From NCBI GenBank assembly GCA_023525975.1, contig CM042035.1:24726001-24790000 (forward strand): a DNA stretch of 64,000 bases. The letters are read 5' to 3'. The notes under the pieces are model-generated. The model did not search any database, was not told the origin of the DNA, and worked only from the letters and a program-made list of their open reading frames with translations. Origin of the DNA: Smallanthus sonchifolius. Taxonomy: Eukaryota > Streptophyta > Magnoliopsida > Asterales > Asteraceae. Shown here in pieces: positions 10,346 to 22,148 of the stretch. The position numbers were made by a program, and so were the translations under genes. Numbering within the stretch: the first letter of the stretch is position 1; every line of letters begins with the position of its first letter.

Positions 10346-10464
10346 GGGGTTGCAACACGAGGACTTCCCAGGGGTCACCCATCCTAGTACTACTCTCGCC
10401 CAAGCACGCTTAACTGCGGAGTTCTGATTGGATCCGGTGCTTTAGTGCTGGTATGATCGCAACC
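10346..10464 (-). rRNA. 5S rRNA gene, copy 21 (119 nt)
   Basis: One C missing from C91-C95 and C36A. Downstream class B, 5' flank P3. Confidence 0.95.
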
Positions 10465-10851
10465 GAAATAACTTTTTCAGTCTATTACTTTATCCCCTTC
10501 CACACATGACTCATTTTTACTTGCATTCTCCTCTTGCGCGCGCGTTCCGCCTTACGTCAACACGTGCGTCACCCGCCGACGAGCGTTTAGTTCTTATACT
10601 TCCTTGTACAAAACATATTCCCACGCTCACCCGGGGCGTAATAATAATTGACTAGTATATGAAGACACACGTGTTCCACTCGACGTCTAACCGTGTGTCT
10701 CCCGCGATCGGGCGTTCCCCGACACGGACCCGCGCGCCCGAGTCTTTACGTACGTTAACCGTTTTTTGACAAAAACTCGTTACGCCCACGTCCGCTTGCA
10801 TAATAATCAACGGATGACGTTGTTTAGAGTAAAAAAAAATAAATTTAAAAA

Positions 10852-10971
10852 GGGGTTGCAACACGAGGACTTCCCAGGGGGTCACCCATCCTAGTACTAC
10901 TCTCGCCCAAGCACGCTTAACTGCGGAGTTCTGATGGGATCCGGTGCTTTAGTGCTGGTATGATCGCAACC
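10852..10971 (-). rRNA. 5S rRNA gene, copy 22
   Basis: 120 nt, array consensus. Downstream class C, 5' flank P1. Confidence 0.97.
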
Positions 10972-11361
10972 GAAATAACTCTTCCATTCTATTACTTTAT
11001 CCCCTTCCACACATGACTCATTTTTACTTGCATTCTCCTCTTGCGCGCGCGTTCCGCCTTACGTCAACACGTGCGTCACCCGCAGGCGAGCGTTTAGTTC
11101 TTATACTTCCTTGTACAAAACATATTCCCACGCTCACCCGGGGCGTAAGAATAATTGACTAGTATATGAAGACACACGTGTTCCACTCGACGTCTAAACG
11201 TGTGTCTCCCGCGATCGGGCGTTCCCCGACACGGACCCGCGCGCCCGAGTCTTTACGTACGTTGACCGTTTTTTGACAAAAACTTGTTACGCCCACGCCC
11301 GCTTGCAAAATAATCAACGGGTGACGTTGTTTTGAGTAAAAAAAAATAAATACTTAAAAAA

Positions 11362-11481
11362 GGGGTTGCAACACGAGGACTTCCAAGGGGGTCACCCATC
11401 CTAGTACTACTCTCGCCCAAGCACGCTTAACTGCGGAGTTCTGATGGGATCCGGTGCTTTAGTGCTGGTATGATCGCAACC
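11362..11481 (-). rRNA. 5S rRNA gene, copy 23
   Basis: G97T. Downstream class A, 5' flank P1. Last unit of the 1522 bp blocks. Confidence 0.95.
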
Positions 11482-11868
11482 GAAATAACTCTTCCATTCT
11501 ATTACTTTATCCCCTTCCACACATGACTCATTTTTACTTGCATTCTCCTCTTGCGCTCGCGTTCCGCCTTACGTCAACACGTGCGTCACCCGCCGGCGAG
11601 CGTTTAGTTCTTATACTTCCGTGTACAAAACATATTCCCACGCTCACCTGAGGCGTAAGAATAATTGACTAGTATATGAAGACACACGTGTTCCACTCGA
11701 CGTCTAACCGTGTGTCTCGCGCGATCGGGCATTCCCCGACACGGACCCGCGCGCCCGAGTCTTTACGTACGTTAACCGTTTTTTGACAAAAACTCGTTAC
11801 GCCCACGTCCGCTTGCATAATAATCAACGGATGACGTTGTTTAGAGTAAAAAAAAATAAATTAAAATA

Positions 11869-11987
11869 GGGGTTGCAACACGAGGACTTCCCAGGGGTCA
11901 CCCATCCTAGTACTACTCTCGCCCAATCACGCTTAACTGCGGAGTTCTGATGGGATCCGGTGCTTTAGTGCTGGTATGATCGCAACC
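11869..11987 (-). rRNA. 5S rRNA gene, copy 24 (119 nt, weak terminator)
   Basis: One C missing from C91-C95 and C61A in box A. The first T-run is broken: CCCC is followed by TATTTTA instead of six T. Downstream class B with GGGCATTCC, 5' flank P3. Confidence 0.93.
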
Positions 11988-12374
11988 GAAATAACTTTTT
12001 CAGTCTATTACTTTATCCCCTTCCACACATGACTCATTTTTACTTGCATTCTCCTCTTGCGCGCGCGTTCCGCCTTACGTCAACACGTGCGTCACCCGCC
12101 GACGAGCGTTTAGTTCTTATACTTCCTTGTACAAAACATATTCCCACGCTCACCCGGGGCGTAAGAATAATTGACTAGTATATGAAGACACACGTGTTCC
12201 ACTCGACGTCTAACCGTGTGTCTCCCGCGATCGGGCGTTCCCCGACACGGACCCGCGCGCCCGAGTCTTTACGTACGTTAACCGTTTTTTGACAAAAACT
12301 CGTTACGCCCACGTCCGTTTGCATAATAATCAACGGATGACGTTGTTTAGAGTAAAAAGAAATAAATTTAAAAA

Positions 12375-12494
12375 GGGGTTGCAACACGAGGACTTCCCAG
12401 GGGGTCACCCATCCTAGTACTACTCTCGCCCAAGCACGCTTAACTGCGGAGTTCTGATGGGATCCGGTGCTTTAGTGCTGGTATGATCGCAACC
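12375..12494 (-). rRNA. 5S rRNA gene, copy 25
   Basis: 120 nt, array consensus. Downstream class C with AAAAAGAAATAA, 5' flank P1. Confidence 0.97.
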
Positions 12495-12884
12495 GAAATA
12501 ACTCTTCCATTCTATTACTTTATCCCCTTCCACACATGACTCATTTTTACTTGCATTCTCCTCTTGCGCGTGCGTTCCGCCTTACGTCAACACGTGCGTC
12601 ACCCGCAGGCGAGCGTTTAGTTCTTATACTTCCTTGTACAAAACATATTCCCACGCTCACCCGGGGCGTAAGAATAATTGACTAGAATATGAAGACACAC
12701 GTGTTCCACTCGACGTCTAAACGTGTGTCTCCCGAGATCGGGCGTTCCCCGACACGGACCCGCGCGCCCGAGTCTTTACGTACGTTGACCGTTTTTTGAC
12801 AAAAACTTGTTACGCCCACGCCCGCTTGCAAAATAATCAACGGGTGACGTTGTTTTGAGTAAAAAAAAATAATTACTTAAAAAA

Positions 12885-13004
12885 GGGGTTGTAACACGAG
12901 GAATTCCCAGGGCGTCACCCATCCTAGTACTACTCTCGCCCAAGCACGCTTAACTGCGGAGTTCTGATGGGATCCGGTGCTTTAGTGCTGGTATGATCGC
13001 AACC
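12885..13004 (-). rRNA. 5S rRNA gene, copy 26 (degenerate variant)
   Basis: G113A, G102T (EcoRI site) and C92G. Downstream class Ae, 5' flank P2. Confidence 0.93.
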
Positions 13005-13393
13005 GAAATAACTCTTTCATTCTATTACTTTATCCCCTTCCATACATGACTCATTTTTACTTGCATTCTCCTCTTGCGCGCGCGTTCCGCTTTACGTCAA
13101 CACGTGCGTCACCCGCCGGCGAGCGTTTAGTTCTTATACTTCCTTGTACAAAACATATTCCCACGCTCACCCGGGGCGTAAGAATAATTGACTAGTATAT
13201 GAAGACACACGTGTTCCACTCGACGTCTAAACGTGTGTCTCCCGCGATCGGGCGTTCCCCGACACGGACCCGCGCGCCCGAGTCTTTACGTACGTTGACC
13301 GTTTTTTGACAAAAACTTGTTACGCCCACGCCCGCTTGCAAAATAATCAACGGGTGACGTTGTTTTGAGTAAAAAAAATAATTACTTAAAAAA

Positions 13394-13513
13394 GGGGTTG
13401 CAACACGAGGACTTCCCAGGGGGTCACCCATCCTAGTACTACTCTCGCCCAAGCACGCTTAACTGCGGAGTTCTGATGGGATCCGGTGCTTTAGTGCTGG
13501 TATGATCGCAACC
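13394..13513 (-). rRNA. 5S rRNA gene, copy 27
   Basis: 120 nt, array consensus. Downstream class A, 5' flank P1. Confidence 0.97.
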
Positions 13514-13900
13514 GAAATAACTCTTCCATTCTATTACTTTATCCCCTTCCACACATGACTCATTTTTACTTGCATTCTCCTCTTGCGCGCGCGTTCCGCC
13601 TTACGTCAACACGTGCGTCACGCGCCGGCGAGCGTTTAGTTCTTATACTTCCTTGTACAAAACATATTCCCACGCTCACCCGAGGCGTAAGAATAATTGA
13701 CTAGTATATGAAGACACACGTGTTCCACTCGACGTCTAACCGTGTGTCTCGCGCGATCGGGCGTTCCCCGACACGGACCCGCGCGCCCGAGTCTTTACGT
13801 ACGTTAACCGTTTTTTGACAAAAACTCGTTACGCCCACGTCCGCTTGCATAATAATCAACGGATGACGTTGTTTAGAGTAAAAAAAAATAAATTAAAAAA

Positions 13901-14019
13901 GGGGTTGCAACACGAGGACTTCCCAGGGGTCACCCATCCTAGTACTACTCTCGCCCAAGCACGCTTAACTGCGGAGTTCTGATGGGATCCGGTGCTTTAG
14001 TGCTGGTATGATCGCAACC
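13901..14019 (-). rRNA. 5S rRNA gene, copy 28 (119 nt)
   Basis: One C missing from C91-C95, otherwise consensus. Downstream class B, 5' flank P3. Confidence 0.96.
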
Positions 14020-14406
14020 GAAATAACTTTTTCAGTCTATTACTTTATCCCCTTCCACACATGACTCATTTTTACTTGCATTCTCCTCTTGCGCGCGCGT
14101 TCCGCCCTACGTCAACACGTGCGTCACCCGCCGACGAGCGTTTAGTTCTTATACTTCCTTGTACAAAACATATTCCCACGCTCACCCGGGGCGTAAGAAT
14201 AATTGACTAGTATATGAAGACACACGTGTTCCACTCGACGTCTAACCGTGTGTCTCCCGCGATCGGGCGTTCCCCGACACGGACCCGCGCGCCCGAGTCT
14301 TTACGTACGTTAACCGTTTTTTGACAAAAACTCGTTACGCCCACGTCCGTTTGCATAATAATCAACGGATGACGTTGTTTAGAGTAAAAAGAAATAAATT
14401 TAAAAA

Positions 14407-14526
14407 GGGGTTGCAACACGAGGACTTCCCAGGGGGTCACCCATCCTAGTACTACTCTCGCCCAAGCACGCTTAACTGCGGAGTTCTGATGGGATCCGGT
14501 GCTTTAGTGCTGGTATGATCGCAACC
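14407..14526 (-). rRNA. 5S rRNA gene, copy 29
   Basis: 120 nt, array consensus. Downstream class C with AAAAAGAAATAA, 5' flank P1. Confidence 0.97.
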
Positions 14527-14913
14527 GAAATAACTCTTCCATTCTATTACTTTATCCCCTTCCACACATGACTCATTTTTACTTGCATTCTCCTCTTGCG
14601 CGTGCGTTCCGCCTTACGTCAACACGTGCGTCACCCGCAGGCGAGCGTTTAGTTCTTATACTTCCTTGTACAAAACATATTCCCACGCTCACCCGGGGCG
14701 TAAGAATAATTGACTAGTATATGAAGACACACGTGTTCCACTCGACGTCTAACCGTGTGTCTCCCGCGATCGGGCGTTCCCCGACACGGACCCGCGCGCC
14801 CGAGTCTTTACGTACGTTAACCGTTTTTTGACAAAAACTCGTTACGCCCACGTCCGCTTGCATAATAATCAACGGATGACGTTGTTTAGAGTAAAAAAAA
14901 ATAAATTTAAAAA

Positions 14914-15033
14914 GGGGTTGCAACACGAGGACTTCCCAGGGGGTCACCCATCCTTGTACTACTCTCGCCCAAGCACGCTTAACTGCGGAGTTCTGATGGG
15001 ATCCGGTGCTTTAGTGCTGGTATGATCGCAACC
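14914..15033 (-). rRNA. 5S rRNA gene, copy 30
   Basis: T79A, seen only in this copy. Downstream class C, 5' flank P1. Confidence 0.95.
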
Positions 15034-15423
15034 GAAATAACTCTTCCATTCTATTACTTTATCCCCTTCCACACATGACTCATTTTTACTTGCATTCTCC
15101 TCTTGCGCGTGCGTTCCGCCTTACGTCAACACGTGCGTCACCCGCAGGCGAGCGTTTAGTTCTTATACTTCCTTGTACAAAACATATTCCCACGCTCACC
15201 CGGGGCGTAAGAATAATTGACTAGAATATGAAGACACACGTGTTCCACTCGACGTCTAAACGTGTGTCTCCCGAGATCGGGCGTTCCCCGACACGGACCC
15301 GCGCGCCCGAGTCTTTACGTACGTTGACCGTTTTTTGACAAAAACTTGTTACGCCCACGACCGCTTGCAAAATAATCAACGGGTGACGTTGTTTTGAGTA
15401 AAAAAAAATAATTACTTAAAAAA

Positions 15424-15543
15424 GGGGTTGTAACACGAGGAATTCCCAGGGCGTCACCCATCCTAGTACTACTCTCGCCCAAGCACGCTTAACTGCGGAG
15501 TTCTGATGGGATCCGGTGCTTTAGTGCTGGTATGATCGCAACC
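15424..15543 (-). rRNA. 5S rRNA gene, copy 31 (degenerate variant)
   Basis: G113A, G102T (EcoRI site) and C92G. Downstream class Ae, 5' flank P2. Confidence 0.93.
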
Positions 15544-15932
15544 GAAATAACTCTTTCATTCTATTACTTTATCCCCTTCCACACATGACTCATTTTTACT
15601 TGCATTCTCCTCTTGCGCGCGCGTTCCGCTTTACGTCAACACGTGCGTCACCCGCCGGCGAGCGTTTAGTTCTTATACTTCCTTGTACAAAACATATTCC
15701 CACGCTCACCCGGGGCGTAAGAATAATTGACTAGTATATGAAGACACACGTGTTCCACTCGACGTCTAAACGTGTGTCTCCCGCGATCGGGCGTTCCCCG
15801 ACACGGACCCGCGCGCCCGAGTCTTTACGTACGTTGACCGTTTTTTGACAAAAACTTGTTACGCCCACGCCCGCTTGCAAAATAATCAACGGGTGACGTT
15901 GTTTTGAGTAAAAAAAATAATTACTTAAAAAA

Positions 15933-16052
15933 GGGGTTGCAACACGAGGACTTCCCAGGGGGTCACCCATCCTAGTACTACTCTCGCCCAAGCACGCTTA
16001 ACTGCGGAGTTCTGATGGGATCCGGTGCTTTAGTGCTGGTATGATCGCAACC
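15933..16052 (-). rRNA. 5S rRNA gene, copy 32
   Basis: 120 nt, array consensus. Downstream class A, 5' flank P1. Confidence 0.97.
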
Positions 16053-16439
16053 GAAATAACTCTTCCATTCTATTACTTTATCCCCTTCCACACATGACTC
16101 ATTTTTACTTGCATTCTCCTCTTGCGCGCGCGTTCCGCCTTACGTCAACACGTGCGTCACGCGCCGGCGAGCGTTTAGTTCTTATACTTCCTTGTACAAA
16201 ACATATTCCCACGCTCACCCGAGGCGTAAGAATAATTGACTAGTATATGAAGACACACGTGTTCCACTCGACGTCTAACCGTGTGTCTCGCGCGATCGGG
16301 CGTTCCCCGACACGGACCCGCGCTCCCGGGTCTTTACGTACGTTAACCGTTTTTTGACAAAAACTCGTTACGCCCACGTCCGCTTGCATAATAAGCAACG
16401 GATGACGTTGTTTAGAGTAAAAAAAAATAAATTAAAAAA

Positions 16440-16558
16440 GGGGTTGCAACACGAGGACTTCCCAGGGGTCACCCATCCTAGTACTACTCTCGCCCAAGCA
16501 CGCTTAACTGCGGAGTTCTGATGGGATCCGGTGCTTTAGTGCTGGTATGATCGCAACC
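16440..16558 (-). rRNA. 5S rRNA gene, copy 33 (119 nt)
   Basis: One C missing from C91-C95. Downstream class B with private spacer changes GCGCTCCCGGG and ATAAGCAACGG, 5' flank P3. Confidence 0.95.
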
Positions 16559-16946
16559 GAAATAACTTTTTCAGTCTATTACTTTATCCCCTTCCACACA
16601 TGACTCATTTTTACTTGCATTCTCCTCTTGCGCGCGCGTTCCGCCTTACGTCAACACGTGCGTCACCCGCCGACGAGCGTTTAGTTCTTATACTTCCTTG
16701 TACAAAACATATTCCCACGCTCACCCGGGGCGTAAGAATAATTGACTAGTATATGAAGACACACGTGTTCCACTCGACGTCTAACCGTGTGTCTCCCGCG
16801 ATCGGGCGTTCCCCGACACGGACCCGCGCGCCCGAGTCTTTACGTACGTTAACCGTTTTTTGACAAAAACTCGTTACGCCCACGTCCGCTTGCATAATAA
16901 TCAACGGATGACGTTGTTTAGAGTAAAAAATAAATAAATTTAAAAT

Positions 16947-17066
16947 GGGGTTGCAACACGAGGACTTCCCAGGAGGTCACCCATCCTAGTACTACTCTCG
17001 CCCAAGCACGCTTAACTGCGGAGTTCTGATGGGATCCGGTGCTTTAGTGCTGGTATGATCGCAACC
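16947..17066 (-). rRNA. 5S rRNA gene, copy 34 (T93, plant-like box C end)
   Basis: C93T restores the CCTCC found in most plant 5S genes; only copy 40 shares it. The first terminator run is ATTTTA, four T. Downstream class C with AAATAAATAAATTT, 5' flank P3. Confidence 0.95.
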
Positions 17067-17453
17067 GAAATAACTTTTTCAGTCTATTACTTTATCCCCT
17101 TCCACACATGACTCATTTTTACTTGCATTCTCCTCTTGCGCGCGCGTTCCGCCTTACGTCAACACGTGCGTCACCCGCCGGCGAGCGTTTAGTTCTTATA
17201 CTTCCTTGTACAAAACATATTCCCACGCTCACCCGGGGCGTAAGAATAATTGACTAGTATATGAAGACACACGTGTTCCACTCGACGTCTAACCGTGTGT
17301 CTCCCGCGATCGGGCGTTCCCCGACACGGACCCGCGCGCCCGAGTCTTTACGTACGTTAACTGTTTTTTTGACAAAAACTCGTTACGCCCACGTCCGCTT
17401 GCATAATAATCAACGGATGACGTTGTTTAGAGTAAAAAAAATAAATTTAAAAA

Positions 17454-17573
17454 GGGGTTGCAACACGAGGACTTCCCACGGGGTCACTCATCCTAGTACT
17501 ACTCTCGCCCAAGCACGTTTAACTGCGGAGTTCTGATGGGATCCGGTGCTTTAGTGCTGGTATGATCGCAACC
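17454..17573 (-). rRNA. 5S rRNA gene, copy 35 (box A and box C changes)
   Basis: G56A, G86A and C95G. Downstream class C' with an extra T in the T-run, 5' flank P3. Twin of copy 41. Confidence 0.93.
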
Positions 17574-17963
17574 GAAATAACTTTTTCAGTCTATTACTTT
17601 ATCCCCTTCCACACATGACTCATTTTTACTTGCATTCTCCTCTTGCGCGCGCGTTCCGCCTTACGTCAACACGTGCGTCACCCGCCGGCGAGCGTTTAGT
17701 TCTTATACTTCTTTGTACAAAACATATTCCCACGCTCACCCGGGGCGTAAGAATAATTGACTAGAATATGAAGACACACGTGTTCCACTCGACGTCTAAA
17801 CGTGTGTCTCCCGAGAGCGGGCGTTCCCCGACACGGACCCGCGCGCCCGAGTCTTTACGTACGTTGACCGTTTTTTGACAAAAACTTGTTACGCCCACGC
17901 CCGCTTGCAAAATAATCAACGGGTGACGTTGTTTTGAGTAAAAAAAAATAATTACTTAAAAAA

Positions 17964-18083
17964 GGGGTTGTAACACGAGGACTTCCCAGGGCGTCACCCA
18001 TCCTAGTACTACTCTCGCCCAAGCACGCTTAACTGCGGAGTTCTGATGGGATCCGGTGCTTTAGTGCTGGTATGATCGCAACC
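17964..18083 (-). rRNA. 5S rRNA gene, copy 36 (helix I mismatch)
   Basis: G113A and C92G. Downstream class Ae with GAGAGCGGG, 5' flank P2. Confidence 0.94.
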
Positions 18084-18473
18084 GAAATAACTCTTTCATT
18101 CTATTACTTTATCCCCTTCCACACATGACTCATTTTTACTTGCATTCTCCTCTTGCGCGCGCGTTCCGCTTTACGTCAACACGTGCGTCACCCGCCGGCG
18201 AGCGTTTAGTTCTTATACTTCCTTGTACAAAACATATTCCCACGCTCACCCGGGGCGTAAGAATAATTGACTAGTATATGAAGACACACGTGTTCCACTC
18301 GACGTCTAAACGTGTGTCTCCCGCGATCGGGCGTTCCCCGACACGGACCCGCGCGCCCGAGTCTTTACGTACGTTGACCGTTTTTTGACAAAAAACTTGT
18401 TACGCCCACGCCCGCTTGCAATATAATCAACGGGTGACGTTGTTTTGAGTAAAAAAAATAATTACTTAAAAAA

Positions 18474-18593
18474 GGGGTTGCAACACGAGGACTTCCCAGG
18501 GGGTCACCCATCCTAGTACTACTTTCGCCCAAGCACGCTTAACTGCGGAGTTCTGATGGGATCCGGTGCTTTAGTGCTGGTATGATCGCAACC
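18474..18593 (-). rRNA. 5S rRNA gene, copy 37
   Basis: G70A in the intermediate element. Downstream class A with CAATATAATC, 5' flank P1. Confidence 0.95.
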
Positions 18594-18979
18594 GAAATAA
18601 CTCTTCCATTCTATTACTTTATCCCCTTCCACACATGACTCATTTTTACTTGCATTCTCCTCTTGCGCGCGCGTTCCGCCTTACGTCAACACGTGCGTCA
18701 CCCGCCGGCGAGCGTTTAGTTCTTATACTTCCTTGTACAAAACATATTCCCACGCTCACCCGAGGCGTAAGAATAATTGACTAGTATATGAAGACACACG
18801 TGTTCCACTCGACGTCTAACCGTGTGTCTCGCGCGATCGGGCGTTCCCCGACACGGACCCGCGCGCCCGAGTCTTTACGTACGTTAACCTTTTTTGATAA
18901 AAACTCGTTACGCCCACGTCCGCTTGCATAATAATCAACGGATGACGTTGTTTAGAGTAAAAAAAAATAAATTAAAAAA

Positions 18980-19098
18980 GGGGTTGCAACACGAGGACTT
19001 CCCAGGGGTCACCCATCCTAGTACTACTCTCGCCCAAGCACGCTTAACTGCGGAGTTCTGATGGGATCCGGTGCTTTAGTGCTGGTATGATCGCAACC
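18980..19098 (-). rRNA. 5S rRNA gene, copy 38 (119 nt)
   Basis: One C missing from C91-C95. Downstream class B with a short GTTAACCTTTTTTGATAA, 5' flank P3. Confidence 0.95.
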
Positions 19099-19484
19099 GA
19101 AATAACTTTTTCAGTCTATTACTTTATCCCCTTCCACACATGACTCATTTTTACTTGCATTCTCCTCTTGCGCGCGCGTTCCGCCTTACGTCAACACGTG
19201 CGTCACCCGCCGACGAGCGTTTAGTTCTTATACTTCCTTGTACAAAACATATTCCCACGCTCACCCGGGGCGTAAGAATAATTGACTAGTATATGAAGAC
19301 ACACGTGTTCCACTCGACGTCTAACCGTGTGTCTCCCGCGATCGGGCGTTCCCCGACACGGACCCGCGCGCCCGAGTCTTTACGTACGTTAACCGTTTTT
19401 TGATAAAAACTCGTTACGCCCACGTCCGCTTGCATAATAATCAACGGATGACGTTGTTTAGAGTAAAAAAAATAAATTAAAAAA

Positions 19485-19603
19485 GGGGTTGCAACACGAG
19501 GACTTCCCAGGGGTCACCCATCCTAGTACTACTCTCGCCCAAGCACGCTTAACTGCGGAGTTCTGATGGGATCCGGTGCTTTAGTGCTGGTATGATCGCA
19601 ACC
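19485..19603 (-). rRNA. 5S rRNA gene, copy 39 (119 nt)
   Basis: One C missing from C91-C95. The downstream spacer starts like class C (CTCCCGCG) and ends like B (AATTAAAAAA), so it is a hybrid. 5' flank P3. Confidence 0.95.
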
Positions 19604-19991
19604 GAAATAACTTTTTCAGTCTATTACTTTATCCCCTTCCACACATGACTCATTTTTACTTGCATTCTCCTCTTGCGCGCGCGTTCCGCCTTACGTCAAC
19701 ACGTGCGTCACCCGCCGGCGAGCGTTTAGTTCTTATACTTCCTTGTACAAAACATATTCCCACGCTCACCCGGGGCGTAAGAATAATTGACTAGTATATG
19801 AAGACACACGTGTTCCACTCGACGTCTAACCGTGTGTCTCGCGCGATCGGGCGTTCCCCGACACGGACCCGCGCGCCCGAGTCTTTACGTACGTTAACCG
19901 TTTTTTGACAAAAACTCGTTACGCCCACGTCCGCTTGCATAATAATCAACGGATGACGTTGTTTAGAGTAAAAAATAAATAAATTTAAAAT

Positions 19992-20111
19992 GGGGTTGCA
20001 ACACGAGGACTTCCCAGGAGGTCACCCATCCTAGTACTACTCTCGCCCAAGCACGCTTAACTGCGGAGTTCTGATGGGATCCGGTGCTTTAGTGCTGGTA
20101 TGATCGCAACC
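19992..20111 (-). rRNA. 5S rRNA gene, copy 40 (T93, plant-like box C end)
   Basis: C93T as in copy 34, with the same four-T terminator. The spacer starts like B (CTCGCGCG) and ends like copy 34's class C. 5' flank P3. Confidence 0.95.
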
Positions 20112-20498
20112 GAAATAACTTTTTCAGTCTATTACTTTATCCCCTTCCACACATGACTCATTTTTACTTGCATTCTCCTCTTGCGCGCGCGTTCCGCCTT
20201 ACGTCAACACGTGCGTCACCCGCCGGCGAGCGTTTAGTTCTTATACTTCCTTGTACAAAACATATTCCCACGCTCACCCGGGGCGTAAGAATAATTGACT
20301 AGTATATGAAGACACACGTGTTCCACTCGACGTCTAACCGTGTGTCTCCCGCGATCGGGCGTTCCCCGACACGGACCCGCGCGCCCGAGTCTTTACGTAC
20401 GTTAACTGTTTTTTTGACAAAAACTCGTTACGCCCACGTCCGCTTGCATAATAATCAACGGATGACGTTGTTTAGAGTAAAAAAAATAAATTTAAAAA

Positions 20499-20618
20499 GG
20501 GGTTGCAACACGAGGACTTCCCACGGGGTCACTCATCCTAGTACTACTCTCGCCCAAGCACGTTTAACTGCGGAGTTCTGATGGGATCCGGTGCTTTAGT
20601 GCTGGTATGATCGCAACC
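20499..20618 (-). rRNA. 5S rRNA gene, copy 41 (box A and box C changes)
   Basis: G56A, G86A and C95G, like copy 35. Downstream class C', 5' flank P3. Confidence 0.93.
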
Positions 20619-21008
20619 GAAATAACTTTTTCAGTCTATTACTTTATCCCCTTCCACACATGACTCATTTTTACTTGCATTCTCCTCTTGCGCGCGCGTT
20701 CCGCCTTACGTCAACACGTGCGTCACCCGCCGGCGAGCGTTTAGTTCTTATACTTCTTTGTACAAAACATATTCCCACGCTCACCCGGGGCGTAAGAATA
20801 ATTGACTAGAATATGAAGACACACGTGTTCCACTCGACGTCTAAACGTGTGTCTCCCGCGACCGGGCGTTCCCCGACACGGACCCGCGCGCCCGAGTCTT
20901 TACGTACGTTGACCGTTTTTTGACAAAAACTTGTTACGCCCACGCCCGCTTGCAAAATAATCAACGGGTGACGTTGTTTTGAGTAAAAAAAAATAATTAC
21001 TTAAAAAA

Positions 21009-21128
21009 GGGGTTGTAACACGAGGACTTCCCAGGGGGTCACCCATCCTAGTACTACTCTCGCCCAAGCACGCTTAACTGCGGAGTTCTGATGGGATCCG
21101 GTGCTTTAGTGCTGGTATGATCGCAACA
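21009..21128 (-). rRNA. 5S rRNA gene, copy 42 (+1 change)
   Basis: G1T at the first transcribed base, unique in the window, and G113A. Downstream class Ae-like with GACCGGGCG, 5' flank P1. Start choice and helix I may both suffer. Confidence 0.92.
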
Positions 21129-21518
21129 GAAATAACTCTTCCATTCTATTACTTTATCCCCTTCCACACATGACTCATTTTTACTTGCATTCTCCTCTTG
21201 CGCTCGCGTTCCGCCTTACGTCAACACGTGCGTCACCCGCCGGCGAGCGTTTAGTTCTTATACTTCCGTGTACAAAACATATTCCCACGCTCACCCGAGG
21301 CGTAAGAATAATTGACTAGTATATGAAGACACACGTGTTCCACTCGACGTCTAACCGTGTGTCTCGCGCGATCGGGCGTTCCCCGACACGGACCCGCACG
21401 CCCGAGTCTTTACGTACGTTGACCGTTTTTTGACAAAAACTTGTTACGCCCACGCCCGCTTGCAAAATAATCAACGGGTGACGTTGTTTTGAGTAAAAAA
21501 AAATAATTACTTAAAAAA

Positions 21519-21638
21519 GGGGTTGCAACACGAGGACTTCCCAGGGGGTCACCCATCCTAGTACTACTCTCGCCCAAGCACGCTTAACTGCGGAGTTCTG
21601 ATGGGATCCGGTGCTTTAGTGCTGGTATGATCGCAACC
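21519..21638 (-). rRNA. 5S rRNA gene, copy 43
   Basis: 120 nt, array consensus. The downstream spacer switches from B to A* between 21373 and 21397. 5' flank P1. Confidence 0.97.
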
Positions 21639-22028
21639 GAAATAACTCTTCCATTCTATTACTTTATCCCCTTCCACACATGACTCATTTTTACTTGCAT
21701 TCTCCTCTTGCGCTCGCGTTCCGCCTTACGTCAACACGTGCGTCACCCGCCGGCGAGCGTTTAGTTCTTATACTTCCGTGTACAAAACATATTCCCACGC
21801 TCACCCGAGGCGTAAGAATAATTGACTAGTATATGAAGACACACGTGTTCCACTCGACGTCTAAACGTGTGTCTCCCGCGACCGGGCGTTCCCCGACACG
21901 GACCCGCACGCCCGAGTCTTTACGTACGTTGACCGTTTTTTGACAAAAACTTGTTACGCCCACGCCCGCTTGCAAAATAATCAACGGGTGACGTTGTTTT
22001 GAGTAAAAAAAAATAATTACTTAAAAAA

Positions 22029-22148
22029 GGGGTTGCAACACGAGGACTTCCCAGGGGGTCACCCATCCTAGTACTACTCTCGCCCAAGCACGCTTAACTG
22101 CGGAGTTCTGATGGGATCCGGTGCTTTAGTGCTGGTATGATCGCAACC
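22029..22148 (-). rRNA. 5S rRNA gene, copy 44
   Basis: 120 nt, array consensus. Downstream class A*, 5' flank P1. Confidence 0.97.

Larger units (their letters stand above)
7107..11672 (-). repeat. Three-unit higher-order repeat, three copies of 1522 bp
   Basis: Units 15-17, 18-20 and 21-23 repeat the order B (C36A gene), C (consensus gene), A (G97T gene). The block starts fall at 7107, 8629 and 10151, exactly 1522 bp apart. A related block without G97T precedes it at copies 7-9. Fixed spacing, shared private changes and order point to recent block amplification. Confidence 0.92.
13705..18784 (-). repeat. Five-unit higher-order repeat B-C-C-Ae-A, two copies
   Basis: Units 28-32 and 33-37 share the order B, C, C, Ae, A; block starts at 13705 and 16244 are 2539 bp apart and the second block is 2541 bp. 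The same order occurs at units 10-14 (4570-7106, 2537 bp) and at units 2-6. The second block carries private changes (C93T, G86A, G70A). Confidence 0.8.

Noticed and set aside
7107..11672. Assembly artefact as the sole cause of the exact block repeats
   Set aside because: Not excluded, but different block types with differing periods and private single-base changes occur along the window, which a simple assembly loop would not make. Spanning raw reads would settle it.
17261..17536. Plus-strand open frames of 62-91 codons (17261, 20306, 32510, 35049, also 358 and 14828)
   Set aside because: They start at ATGAAGACAC in the spacer and read antisense through the 5S gene. They are open only in the few units with an extra base in a T-run or other indel, so they are accidents of spacing.
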